Of a stretch of DNA of 64,000 bases, positions 9,111 to 17,220 are shown one piece after another. The position numbers and the translations under genes were made by a program. Location of the stretch: positions 1-64,000 of the forward strand of contig JAHEMR010000034.1 of the NCBI GenBank assembly GCA_024643545.1, in the 5' to 3' direction. The stretch comes from Crocinitomicaceae bacterium (GTDB lineage Bacteria; Bacteroidota; Bacteroidia; Flavobacteriales_D; Crocinitomicaceae). The notes beneath the pieces are model-generated. The model was not told the DNA's origin. It worked only from the letters and a program-made list of their open reading frames with translations, and ran no database searches. Positions within the stretch are counted from its first letter, which is position 1. Every line of letters starts with the position of its first letter.

Positions 9111-9952
9111 TTAATAATCGTCCCTGCTTTTTCCTTATTCCAAAGAATATACTTCACTCCAACATTCAATCCATAGCTGTGAAAAGGGCAACTATGTTTT
9201 GCTCTTATTTGAGGCTCATTTGGAGAGGGAGAAACGCTTGGATCCGACTGTATCGCATCAACAAATACGATTTCTGAGCTACCTTGACTTTGCTGAAGAG
9301 TGGAAGTATTGTCTTGATTGTTAACGATATATTTGGTCAAATGACCGTTCGTAGGTGCATATGCTTGACTAATGAACTGAAAATCGCTGAAAACCCTTAG
9401 TCTTTTGGATACTTGATATTCCATTCCGAAACGTGCACTTGCGCCATAGGAAAGTCCACCATCATAGACATAACTGTATTCAAGAATCGTTGCATCATCG
9501 GTAGAATTTTTTAAGTTGAAATTTATTTTTCCAATCCCAAGAATGAATCCAATGTCTGCATACGTTCTAAATTTATTTTGGCTAACGTACATTCTAAAAC
9601 TTGGATTGATGCGAACCATACTTGCTGATAGCTTTCGTTCAACCGTCAAGTTATTGTTTGTTTTTGATGAAAATTCAGCTCCAAACAAATATGATCCAGA
9701 AAGCGTTAAACCATAACTTTGATTCAAATCGTATCCAATAATCCCATTCGTCAAAACACCTTGTCCAAGCGACAAATCAACCTTTTCCCAAGGCCATGGC
9801 GTATTTGGATCAATAAATTCAGATACAGAATGGTGTTCCATATTCTGCTTTCCTACACCAAATTGATATCCACCGGAAAGAGACCCGTAAAACGATTGCG
9901 ACCAAGAAGAAAGACTGGCAAACAAAAAGAATGTTAGTAGAAGTGATTTCAT
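9107..9952 (-). CDS. outer-membrane beta-barrel protein, unknown function
   Basis: A 281-residue protein with a signal peptide (MKSLLLTFFLFASLSSWSQ). The mature part is beta-rich, with alternating aromatic strands and glycine turns ('GSLSGGYQFGVGKQ', 'GIIGYDLNQSYGLTLSGSYLFG', 'SYGASARFGMEYQVSKRLRVFSDFQF'). This pattern fits a small 8-10-stranded outer-membrane barrel of the OMP_b-brl type common in Flavobacteriales. No enzymatic motif is visible. It is monocistronic and convergent with the small membrane-protein gene, sharing overlapping stop codons. Confidence 0.7.
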   Translation of the reverse strand: MKSLLLTFFLFASLSSWSQSFYGSLSGGYQFGVGKQNMEHHSVSEFIDPNTPWPWEKVDLSLGQGVLTNGIIGYDLNQSYGLTLSGSYLFGAEFSSKTNNNLTVERKLSASMVRINPSFRMYVSQNKFRTYADIGFILGIGKINFNLKNSTDDATILEYSYVYDGGLSYGASARFGMEYQVSKRLRVFSDFQFISQAYAPTNGHLTKYIVNNQDNTSTLQQSQGSSEIVFVDAIQSDPSVSPSPNEPQIRAKHSCPFHSYGLNVGVKYILWNKEKAGTIIN

Positions 9953-10028
9953 GCGTTAGTTTTTTTTTGTAGAACAATTTGAAAAACGAAAAAGTTACAT
10001 TTTAGAAATTATTACCTAAATTTACTTT

Positions 10029-10328
10029 ATGGGTATCATTGACCGAAACATAGAGGACTTGAAAAAACTTTGTACTTTGTACAACGTTGAAAAGATGTAT
10101 CTATTTGGTTCAATATTGAACGCAAACTTTAATAAAGAAAGTGATATTGATTTTCTTGTGAAATTTAAAGCCATAGAGATTTCAACCTATTTTGACAATT
10201 ATATGGATTTCAAAGAAAATTTAGAAAAACTATTAGGTCGAGAAGTTGATTTAGTTGAAGAACAAACGCTCAGGAACCCAATCTTAATCAACTCCATAAA
10301 CAAATCCAAAGAACTCATTTATGGATGA
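10029..10328 (+). CDS. mntA: MntA-type minimal nucleotidyltransferase antitoxin
   Basis: A 99-residue minimal nucleotidyltransferase. The GSX10DXD active-site signature is complete: Gly27-Ser28, then Asp39 and Asp41. A third acidic residue lies at about Asp74 in REVDLVEE. Proteins of this type pair with HEPN toxins. Characterised MntA proteins neutralise HepT by adding AMP units to a tyrosine in the toxin's active-site motif. The hepT gene starts 8 bp before this gene ends, which is the usual arrangement. Function is inferred from motifs and synteny. Confidence 0.88.
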   Translation: MGIIDRNIEDLKKLCTLYNVEKMYLFGSILNANFNKESDIDFLVKFKAIEISTYFDNYMDFKENLEKLLGREVDLVEEQTLRNPILINSINKSKELIYG

Positions 10329-10674
10329 ACGAATTCTGAAATGGCTTTACGATATTAAAATTAGCATTAAGGAAATTGATGGCTTTTTTAAAAACGAAAA
10401 AAAGGACTTTTTTGAATATCAGAACAATTTAATGCTCAAAAGAGCCATTGAAAGAAATCTCGAAATAATCGGAGAAGCAATCAATCGCATCATAACTCGA
10501 GACGAAAAATTCACAGAACGAATTAGCAATGCTAAAGGAATTATTGGTTTGAGAAACCAAGTGATTCATGCATACGATAACATTTCTGATGAGAATATTT
10601 GGTCAATTCTTACTAATCATTTACCGAAATTATCAATTGAAATCGATGCGATAATTAAGGAGGAAGAATTTTAA
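10321..10674 (+). CDS. hepT: HepT-like HEPN ribonuclease toxin (DUF86)
   Basis: A 117-residue all-helical HEPN protein. The active-site motif RX4HXY is intact: Arg78, His83 and Tyr85 in RNQVIHAY. The Arg and His form the RNase site in the family. The Tyr is the residue that the partner nucleotidyltransferase AMPylates. An upstream 'IGEAIN' helix motif is also typical. It overlaps the upstream antitoxin gene by 8 bp. Because all key residues are present, this looks like a functional toxin-antitoxin pair, possibly with a defence or plasmid/island-stabilising role. Confidence 0.88.
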   Translation: MDERILKWLYDIKISIKEIDGFFKNEKKDFFEYQNNLMLKRAIERNLEIIGEAINRIITRDEKFTERISNAKGIIGLRNQVIHAYDNISDENIWSILTNHLPKLSIEIDAIIKEEEF

Positions 10675-10730
10675 TCTTAGCACATTAAACTACCCCATTT
10701 GTGAAATTGAGAAATCTAAATGAATCATGT

Positions 10731-11255
10731 ATGAAAAAATTAGACACCTATTTTCATAAAGCAATCAGCACAATCATCTCAATTTGCCTGTTGCTTTCCA
10801 TGTCATTAAACGCGCATTCTCAAGAATTCAACGCGGGTTTAAATCTCGGATATTGGCACTGTCAAGGCAGCAACTATTATTCCGTTGGTGGAAACTTCGA
10901 ATTCCGTCCGAAGCACGCTTACTTTTCCATCAATACCGATCCATTTGTCTTGTTTGATAAAACGTATGCGACCTTCACGGAACCCATCTATTTGAAACTC
11001 AACATTGGTAATAAATTTCGGGTTTGTCCGAGTGCAGGTGGATTCGTACGAACTTCAGGCAATTACGGTTGGTTGCTCGGAATACAGATCGAATTTCGAA
11101 TCAACCAGAAATTTATCCTTTTTTCCAAAAATGAACTTTACGCTGATCATTGGAAGGATACTTATTATGGACATTTCGGCGAAAATTACACCTACATCAA
11201 TCAAGGCAGGTCGCTCATGTTCAGTGTTGGAGTCAAAATGAAGTGGAAGAAATGA
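10731..11255 (+). CDS. small outer-membrane beta-barrel-like protein
   Basis: A 174-residue protein counted from the ATG of MKKLDTYF. A GTG 30 bp upstream would only add a polar leader before the signal peptide. The signal peptide spans about residues 1-30 (cut near NAHSQ). The mature sequence alternates beta-strands and turns ('GLNLGYWHCQG', 'GFVRTSGNYGWLLGIQIEFRINQKFILFSKNELY') and ends with 'SLMFSVGVKMKWKK', consistent with a small barrel. Function is unknown. The next gene starts inside its last codons (ATGA overlap), so the two products are probably made together. Confidence 0.6.
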   Translation: MKKLDTYFHKAISTIISICLLLSMSLNAHSQEFNAGLNLGYWHCQGSNYYSVGGNFEFRPKHAYFSINTDPFVLFDKTYATFTEPIYLKLNIGNKFRVCPSAGGFVRTSGNYGWLLGIQIEFRINQKFILFSKNELYADHWKDTYYGHFGENYTYINQGRSLMFSVGVKMKWKK

Positions 11256-12094
11256 ATAAAATCAGCTTGATTTTAAACAGATTATCTTTCCTTTTATATC
11301 TTGGACTCCTGACAAATTGCTCCGTCAAGACTACGAAGGATGTGGCTACTCCGGTAGAAGCCTCTAATTTTGAATATCACACGACATTCAGCCCAGCATT
11401 TTTCAATTCGTGCCAGATATCCATCAGCAGAAAAAACAACATTGGACAACTTAAACTAACGGTTTATAATTTCATCGACACGACAGAAAACTTTAGCTTT
11501 TCAGACAGTGCAGTATTATCAGCGTCTGATTTCAACTTTTTCTTTCACAAGCTTGGATCCATTTCATTGATGAAGATGAAATCAAATCGTTCCATGGCCT
11601 TGGATGGAATTGGTGTTCAAAACACGTACTTACAGGACATCCATAAGAATTCATTTTACTTTTCGTCGCCTAACAAGGGAAGCAAAGAGCATCAAATTGT
11701 TGAGGCCGTATTTGATCTTTCAAAACGAAAACTTACAAAAAAGAATGCGCAAGAATATTTCGAATCATTGGAACAATATTTTGACTTTGGATTGCCTTGT
11801 GAAAAAATCAGGGATAAACCATACGAGGTTAGAATCTATGGGACATTGTCCTCTAGTGAAGAACAGGCATTAACGAAATTCATTCATGATATTCCGTCTA
11901 ATCAATCAGTCATCATCGATAAGACTAATTTCGGATCCATGGGAACGATGTTTTATCCATTGTTCAGAAGTTTAATAAAACGAAATAAGCAACTTATTTG
12001 GGCGACAACTTACACGATACAATTAAAGGAAATTGGCGTGGACTCCTCCCACATTGTACCGGACATTCAAACAGCAAGGCAACTGTTGAAATAG
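11252..12094 (+). CDS. lipoprotein of unknown function
   Basis: A 280-residue protein starting at the ATG that overlaps the barrel gene stop (ATGA at 11252-11255). A signal peptide ends in a lipobox (LLTNCS), so it is probably anchored in a membrane by a lipidated Cys at about residue 23. The rest is soluble and mixed alpha/beta. A C-terminal stretch ('EEQALTKFIHDIPSNQSVIIDKTNFGSMG') resembles an alpha/beta fold, but I recognise no family. Tight coupling to the upstream barrel suggests a joint envelope role (inference). Confidence 0.6.
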   Translation: MNKISLILNRLSFLLYLGLLTNCSVKTTKDVATPVEASNFEYHTTFSPAFFNSCQISISRKNNIGQLKLTVYNFIDTTENFSFSDSAVLSASDFNFFFHKLGSISLMKMKSNRSMALDGIGVQNTYLQDIHKNSFYFSSPNKGSKEHQIVEAVFDLSKRKLTKKNAQEYFESLEQYFDFGLPCEKIRDKPYEVRIYGTLSSSEEQALTKFIHDIPSNQSVIIDKTNFGSMGTMFYPLFRSLIKRNKQLIWATTYTIQLKEIGVDSSHIVPDIQTARQLLK

Positions 12095-12234
12095 ACCTAA
12101 GGCTTTTTATGTTGCCAATCGCTACTTACATATTTCAAAACAAATTCATGACAAAACAATATTTTCCTGATTAAAACGATTTAAAAAACGGGAACTTCAT
12201 TTGAAAAAATAGTTTCCTTTTAACGTAACTTTTA

Positions 12235-12242
12235 TATATTTG
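12235..12242 (+). promoter_or_regulatory. TAnnTTTG -7 element upstream of the decayed toxin/antitoxin pair
   Basis: TATATTTG matches the Bacteroidota -7 consensus and ends 22 bp before the ATG of the toxin remnant. It may still drive transcription through to the intact antitoxin gene. Confidence 0.4.
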
Positions 12243-12264
12243 AATTGGAAAATAATTGTATTCA

Positions 12265-12620
12265 ATGAAAAATCATTTTGAAATACTTTTTCTAGAGGAG
12301 GCATTTACCTTTTTAAGCAGTTTGGAACGTAAACATTATGAAAAGATCCTTTACAATATTCGTAAATCCCAAATTTAGATTGACTCGGAACTTTTTAAAA
12401 AACTCTCCAACGATATTTGAGAGTTTCGAACATTATACCAAGGAATTCAATACCGACTCCTCGCATTTTGGGACAAAACTTCAAGTGTGAACACTTTGGT
12501 TGTTTCTACTCACGGATTTATTAAAAAAGAAGCAAAGTTGCCGAAAATGAAATTCAGAAAGCAATTCGAATTAGGACACAATATTTAGAAGAAAAGCAAA
12601 TTAAAAATAAAAAGAGATGA
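12265..12620 (+). pseudogene. decayed RelE/HigB-type (Gp49-like) toxin gene
   Basis: Reading from the ATG at 12265 gives the typical start of a RelE/ParE-family Gp49-like toxin ('FLEEAFTFLSSLERKHYEKI'). Frame 1 is broken by TAG at 12376 and by TGA at 12418; the TGA sits where the family has Trp in a 'DIWEFRTLYQG'-like motif. Similarity then continues ('QYRLLAFWDK', 'THGFIKKEAKLPK'). A one-base loss in the A-run at 12544-12547 shifts the frame, and the rest ('NEIQKAIRIRTQYLEEKQIKNKKR') ends at a TGA (12618-12620) overlapping the antitoxin ATG at 12617. Three independent lesions make a functional product very unlikely. Confidence 0.88.
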
Positions 12621-12931
12621 AAACCTATACGTTGGACGAAGTACAAGATAAACTTATTGGTAAAAAAGGAATCCTGGAAAGAGACGTATTTGAATACGAA
12701 CTTCAAATGGACCTAATTGGCAAGGCTATCAAGCAAACACGACAAAACCGAAACTTGACACAGGAAGAACTTGGAAAACTCATTGGTGTTCAAAAAGCAC
12801 AAATTTCACGCATTGAGAATAATGCAAGCAACGTAACAATGGATACCTTACTAAGGGTTTTTAGTGCATTAAAAGCGAAAATAAAACTTCAAGTAGAACT
12901 TCCGAATTTGAACGTAAGCGTTGGAGAATAA
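12617..12931 (+). CDS. HTH XRE-family antitoxin (HigA-like), partner toxin lost
   Basis: A 104-residue DNA-binding protein. The helix-turn-helix core lies in residues about 33-85 ('IGKAIKQTRQNRNLTQEELGKLIGVQKAQISRIENNASNVTMDTLLRVFSAL'), after an N-terminal extension typical of antitoxins that follow Gp49-like toxins. Its start overlaps the toxin remnant's stop by 4 bp, the usual toxin-first order of higBA modules. The gene is intact while the toxin is broken, so it may persist as an orphan antitoxin or autoregulator, or protect against a related toxin (inference). Confidence 0.88.
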   Translation: MKTYTLDEVQDKLIGKKGILERDVFEYELQMDLIGKAIKQTRQNRNLTQEELGKLIGVQKAQISRIENNASNVTMDTLLRVFSALKAKIKLQVELPNLNVSVGE

Positions 12932-12961
12932 ACCTTTTTCAGTTGCACATATTAAAAAGAC

Positions 12962-13648
12962 ATGAAAGCTATTATTTATTTTTTTATTCTCCTTTTACTC
13001 GTTTCTTGTGGACAAGGGAATGAAAGAAAGTTGAATGAACCACAAGTCAAAAATCATATTGGAACGACTAAGAAGCGTCTTGTAAAAAGTATGATTCCCA
13101 AGGATTATGCTGAATTGACAGAAAGTCCAGCTAATGGACGGGAAATCAAGAGACTTATACTCGATTTAGACAAGGACAATCAAGCAGACACCGCCCTAAT
13201 CGCTAACTATAACGATGATTTCAGACATTGTATACTCATCGTATACTTAAGTAGTCAGGATAAAAGCTTTCAGTTAAAACTTGTGAACGAAGCACCCCAA
13301 CATTCCTTTCCCGTACAACTGACTTCAAAAAACAACGTGTTAGAAGTTGGTTATTTTTCTGATTTTTCAACTGGACGGTATTTATCCTTGAAATATGAGG
13401 GAAAAACAAAGAAGTTGAGGTTGATCGGATATAAAATGGGATACAGCATTAGTCTAGCAGATCATTGTGACAAGTCATACAATTTAATCAGCGGAGACTA
13501 CACCATTCAATTACAAAAATCTCTACCACAAAAACACGTAGAAACATTCACTGGAAATGTAAAATCGGGACCGATTTACATGTCTGATTTCAATTTAAGC
13601 GTATTGAAAAAGCTTGATCAAGTGGGAAGTAAATACGAATTAGATTAG
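12962..13648 (+). CDS. lipoprotein of unknown function
   Basis: A 228-residue protein with a short signal peptide and lipobox (LLLLVSCGQG, Cys at about residue 17). The mature part has an acidic segment 'RLILDLDKDNQADTALIANYND' resembling the VCBS/FG-GAP-like calcium-loop motif (D-x-D-x-D). Beta-rich sequence follows. I do not recognise a family. It lies 30 bp after the antitoxin gene but is probably unrelated to it in function. Confidence 0.6.
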   Translation: MKAIIYFFILLLLVSCGQGNERKLNEPQVKNHIGTTKKRLVKSMIPKDYAELTESPANGREIKRLILDLDKDNQADTALIANYNDDFRHCILIVYLSSQDKSFQLKLVNEAPQHSFPVQLTSKNNVLEVGYFSDFSTGRYLSLKYEGKTKKLRLIGYKMGYSISLADHCDKSYNLISGDYTIQLQKSLPQKHVETFTGNVKSGPIYMSDFNLSVLKKLDQVGSKYELD

Positions 13649-13863
13649 ATGTTGAATTTCATTTAGAGAATTCAATTATGTTAGCGTTTATTCTATGAGT
13701 TGAAATACAAACTTGTGTCAATTGTTTTTCTCTGTTTTAAATTCGCTCCCAACCAATCAATGAGCACTATCTAATATTCACTCCACCCTCCAAAAATTGT
13801 GGAAAAGTCCTTTTTTTTACTAGACTTGAAATCCGTAAATTAGCCCTTCAAAAAACTATACAA

Positions 13864-16008
13864 ATGAATACACGTTTAAAAAGTACTTTTTTAGCCATCG
13901 CTTTGTTCGTTGGCTTTTTCGTTCGTGCGGACGAAGGAATGTGGTTCCTGATGTTCATTGAACGTCTGAATCACAGAGATATGGAGAAGTTGGGATTGCA
14001 GTTGACGACTGAAGAAATCTACAGCATCAACCATTCCTCGATAAAAGATGCAGTTGTTCAATTCAACGGTGGATGTACAGCTGAAATCATTTCCAAAGAC
14101 GGATTGATTTTAACAAATCACCACTGTGGTTACGATGCAATTGCAGAATTATCAACACCTGAAAAGGATTACTTAACCAATGGATTCTGGGCAGCGAATC
14201 GTCAAGAGGAGATGAAACCAAAATCTTTATACGTGCGCTTTTTCGTTCGAATGGATGATGTGAGCAAACGAATCCTTGGAAAAGTAAACGATCAAATGAC
14301 GGAAACTGAACGTGAGAAAGTCATTAAAGACGAAATCGCATTGATCGAAAAAGAAAACAGCGAAGGTGGAAAATACACCGTAAGCGTACGTTCTTTCTTC
14401 CAAGGAAATGAATACTATTATTTCGTTTACCAAGATTTCAAAGATGTTCGTTTAGTGGGAACACCTCCAAATAGCATTGGTAAATTCGGTGGGGACACAG
14501 ACAACTGGGAATGGCCACGTCACACTGGTGACTTTTCGATGTTCCGCGTATACGCTGATGCAAGCGGGAATCCAGCTGACTATTCAACAGCAAACGTCCC
14601 TTTACATCCAAAACACCACTTACCGGTGAACATCAAAGGAATCAAAGATGGTGATTTCGCGATGATTTTAGGTTACCCGGGAAGAACAAACCGTTGGTTG
14701 CCTGCTGGTGGAATTGATCAAAACGTAAAATTCGCTTATCCAGCTTGGGTAGAAGCTTCTAAATCAAGTATGGATGCCATGAAAAAATACATGGACAAAG
14801 ACGACAATGTTCGTTTAAACTATGCATCTAAATATGCGCGCATTGCGAATTACTGGAAAAACCGTCAAGGAATGATTGACGCGTTAACAAAATTCCAAAC
14901 TGCTGCTGACAAAGCGAAAAACGAAGCGAAATTCAATGCGTGGGCGAATAAACCAGCAAATGTTGCGAAGTATGGAACGGTTGTGGAAACAATCAATAAA
15001 TTCTATGCTGCGACAAACGAAAAATCTCGTCACGACAACTATTTACAAATCGTTTTCCGTTTCTCAGATTACGCAGGAATCAGTCGTTCTTTAGGTGGAC
15101 AACTTCAAGCCTACGCAAAATCTGATGCTGCGAAACGTGCAGAAATGAAAGCTGGTCTAACGGCTGCAATTAATGAATTCTTTGAATTGACATACGTTCC
15201 GGCTGAAATCGACATATTGATCGACGGATTAAACTTGTACGCTCAAAAAGCAGGATACAAATTGGTTCCTTCAGTGGAGGAAATGTACAAAGACGGAAAT
15301 GTTTCAAATGAAATCAAAGCGGCTTTTACATTGTCCCTGTTGTCTTCAAAAGAACGCATGTTGGCTTTCTTGGAACTTCCAAATGAAGCTGCAATCACAA
15401 ACGATCCATTGATGAAATTGTCTGCGGATATTACTTCTCACTTGATGTTCCGATCGGAAGAATTAATCAAAATGACTGATGATTTCACAAAATCATACCG
15501 ATTATTGGTTGCTGGTCTTCGTGAGTCAGGATTGAGTACAATTCAATATCCAGATGCAAATAGTACGTTACGTTTGACATATGGTAACGTGAGTGCATTG
15601 CCTGCTGACAAACGCAACGATGCGAAATTCAACTATTACACAACACTTCAAGGTGCGATCAACAAATACAAACCAAACGACGAAGAGTTTGACTTACCAA
15701 AACGTTTGATGGAATTAAACGACAAGAAAGATTTCGGTGAATACGCGGATAAAGCGGGTTACATGCCGGTTTGTTTCTTGACTGACAATGATATCACAGG
15801 TGGAAACTCAGGTTCTCCTGTATTGAATGGAAAAGGTGAATTGATCGGTTTGGCATTCGACGGAAACATCGAAGCAATGGCTGGAGATGTTATTTTCGAT
15901 ACGAAATTGCAAAAAACAATAAACGTAGATATCCGTTACGTATTGTTCATCATCGACAAATACGCCGGAGCGAAACACATTGTTGACGAAATGACGATTA
16001 TTCGTTAA
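13864..16008 (+). CDS. S46-family dipeptidyl-peptidase, DPP7-like
   Basis: A 714-residue serine dipeptidyl-peptidase with a signal peptide (MNTRLKSTFLAIALFVGFFVRA), expected in the periplasm. The catalytic elements of the S46 family are present: His in TNHHCGY (His86/His87), Asp in the DTDNWEWPRHTGD region (211-222), and Ser649 in GGNSGSP. Gly667 lies 18 residues after the Ser, where DPP11 enzymes carry the Arg that selects acidic P1 residues. A Gly there points to DPP7-like preference for hydrophobic P1 residues. Such enzymes release dipeptides for peptide-based growth. It is monocistronic, with a strong hairpin terminator just downstream. Confidence 0.93.
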   Translation: MNTRLKSTFLAIALFVGFFVRADEGMWFLMFIERLNHRDMEKLGLQLTTEEIYSINHSSIKDAVVQFNGGCTAEIISKDGLILTNHHCGYDAIAELSTPEKDYLTNGFWAANRQEEMKPKSLYVRFFVRMDDVSKRILGKVNDQMTETEREKVIKDEIALIEKENSEGGKYTVSVRSFFQGNEYYYFVYQDFKDVRLVGTPPNSIGKFGGDTDNWEWPRHTGDFSMFRVYADASGNPADYSTANVPLHPKHHLPVNIKGIKDGDFAMILGYPGRTNRWLPAGGIDQNVKFAYPAWVEASKSSMDAMKKYMDKDDNVRLNYASKYARIANYWKNRQGMIDALTKFQTAADKAKNEAKFNAWANKPANVAKYGTVVETINKFYAATNEKSRHDNYLQIVFRFSDYAGISRSLGGQLQAYAKSDAAKRAEMKAGLTAAINEFFELTYVPAEIDILIDGLNLYAQKAGYKLVPSVEEMYKDGNVSNEIKAAFTLSLLSSKERMLAFLELPNEAAITNDPLMKLSADITSHLMFRSEELIKMTDDFTKSYRLLVAGLRESGLSTIQYPDANSTLRLTYGNVSALPADKRNDAKFNYYTTLQGAINKYKPNDEEFDLPKRLMELNDKKDFGEYADKAGYMPVCFLTDNDITGGNSGSPVLNGKGELIGLAFDGNIEAMAGDVIFDTKLQKTINVDIRYVLFIIDKYAGAKHIVDEMTIIR

Positions 16009-16030
16009 TTGAATTCGAAATAGAATAAAT

Positions 16031-16068
16031 TAAAAGTCCCCTGACGAATCTGTCAGGGGACTTTTTTT
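16031..16068. terminator. bidirectional hairpin terminator between the S46 peptidase gene and aroB
   Basis: An 11-bp perfect stem (AGTCCCCTGAC / GTCAGGGGACT) with a 6-nt loop, flanked by an A-run and a T-run. It would stop transcription from both convergent genes. Its CCTGACGA...GTCAGG core recurs in two other hairpins of this window. Confidence 0.88.
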
Positions 16069-16071
16069 ATG

Positions 16072-17157
16072 TTAATTGATTTGCGTGCTATAAAGCAAAG
16101 TCAAATGAAACAGGGACTCCCCTATCTCGGTTTCGTTTAATGCTTGATCATACACACAACTTCCAACCGCTTCTAATAAGCAGGAACGAATTTCACCAGC
16201 GATGTTCTTTTTATCTTGATACATCAAGGAAATCACAACGGAGACATCATCAGCGTTTAGGGAAATCATCGGGAACGAACGAATGATCGTTTCCTCGATG
16301 TCTTTATACACTTCCTTGCTCAACATTCCACGTTTCATGGAAAGATATGATTCTGCAATCATGCCCAAAGCAACGGCGTGTCCGTGCGAAATTGCAGTCG
16401 ATTGAAGAAAATAGGATTCCAACGCATGTCCAATCGTATGTCCAAAATTCAATTTCTTGCGCAAGCCTCCTTCTAATGGATCTTGCTCAATGATTTCGGT
16501 TTTTACACGAATTGATTTTACGACAACTTCTTCTTTTATTAATTCCTCCTCGCTTTGAATGTGTTTGATTTGCTCCCATAAATCGGCATCACCAATTAAG
16601 GCATGCTTCAACATTTCGGCGTAACCATTGAAAATCTCTTCCGCTGGTAAGGTTGACAAGAAGCCTGTATCGATGAACACTCGGTTTGGTTGAGTGATTG
16701 TTCCCAATTGATTTTTGTAGCCATTTAAATCAATGCCGTTTTTTCCTCCGATGGCTGCATCCACCATTGCCAATAGCGATGTAGGCACATGTATGAAGGA
16801 CAAACCACGTTTGTAAATGGAAGCAATGAATCCACCCATGTCTGTTACGACGCCACCACCAAGGTTAATCACGAGGTCTTTGCGTCCAACACCATATTCC
16901 GTAAAGGCTTGCCATACTTGAAAACACACTTCCATGACCTTGTTTTCTTCACCGCAAGGAAGAAGCATAATTTCGGCGCGTTCCAATTCCGGAAAACTTG
17001 TAAGTAGGTATTCGAGGCAGTAATCGTGTGTGTTTTCATCTACTAAAATGAGAATCTGCTGATTTTCAAACGCTTTCAAAAAATTTTGAAATCCACCGTT
17101 TGTGATAGGCCCGATTTCTAACTGACAATATGTTCCTTCGATTTTCATGCTTTTCAT
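16072..17157 (-). CDS. aroB: 3-dehydroquinate synthase
   Basis: A 361-residue cytoplasmic enzyme of the shikimate pathway that converts DAHP to 3-dehydroquinate using NAD and a divalent metal. The NAD-binding 'NLGGGVVTDMGGFIASIYKRG' region (about residues 99-120), the 'PTSLLAMVDAAIGGKNGIDL' active-site segment and the metal-ligand 'NFGHTIGHALE' motif are all present. Two in-frame ATGs (MKSM) leave the start ambiguous by three codons. It is a single gene, convergent with the S46 peptidase gene and divergent from the proline dehydrogenase gene. Confidence 0.95.
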   Translation of the reverse strand: MKSMKIEGTYCQLEIGPITNGGFQNFLKAFENQQILILVDENTHDYCLEYLLTSFPELERAEIMLLPCGEENKVMEVCFQVWQAFTEYGVGRKDLVINLGGGVVTDMGGFIASIYKRGLSFIHVPTSLLAMVDAAIGGKNGIDLNGYKNQLGTITQPNRVFIDTGFLSTLPAEEIFNGYAEMLKHALIGDADLWEQIKHIQSEEELIKEEVVVKSIRVKTEIIEQDPLEGGLRKKLNFGHTIGHALESYFLQSTAISHGHAVALGMIAESYLSMKRGMLSKEVYKDIEETIIRSFPMISLNADDVSVVISLMYQDKKNIAGEIRSCLLEAVGSCVYDQALNETEIGESLFHLTLLYSTQIN

Positions 17158-17208
17158 TCGTGGGATAAAATTAAACTTTCGAGATGACTTCTATTCTAAA
17201 AAACGATG

Positions 17209-17216
17209 TAAATTTG
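17209..17216 (+). promoter_or_regulatory. TAnnTTTG -7 element of the proline dehydrogenase gene
   Basis: TAAATTTG matches the -7 consensus and ends 4 bp before the ATG, implying a leaderless or near-leaderless transcript (inferred). Confidence 0.45.
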
Positions 17217-17220
17217 GAAT

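Noticed and set aside
12418..12420. TGA in the toxin remnant as a recoded Trp or selenocysteine codon
   Set aside because: A second stop (TAG at 12376) and a frameshift exist in the same gene, and neighbouring genes use TGA as a normal stop.
13649..13863. A gene in the gap before the S46 peptidase
   Set aside because: Short frames are interrupted on both strands; the region is AT-rich and shows no conserved pattern.
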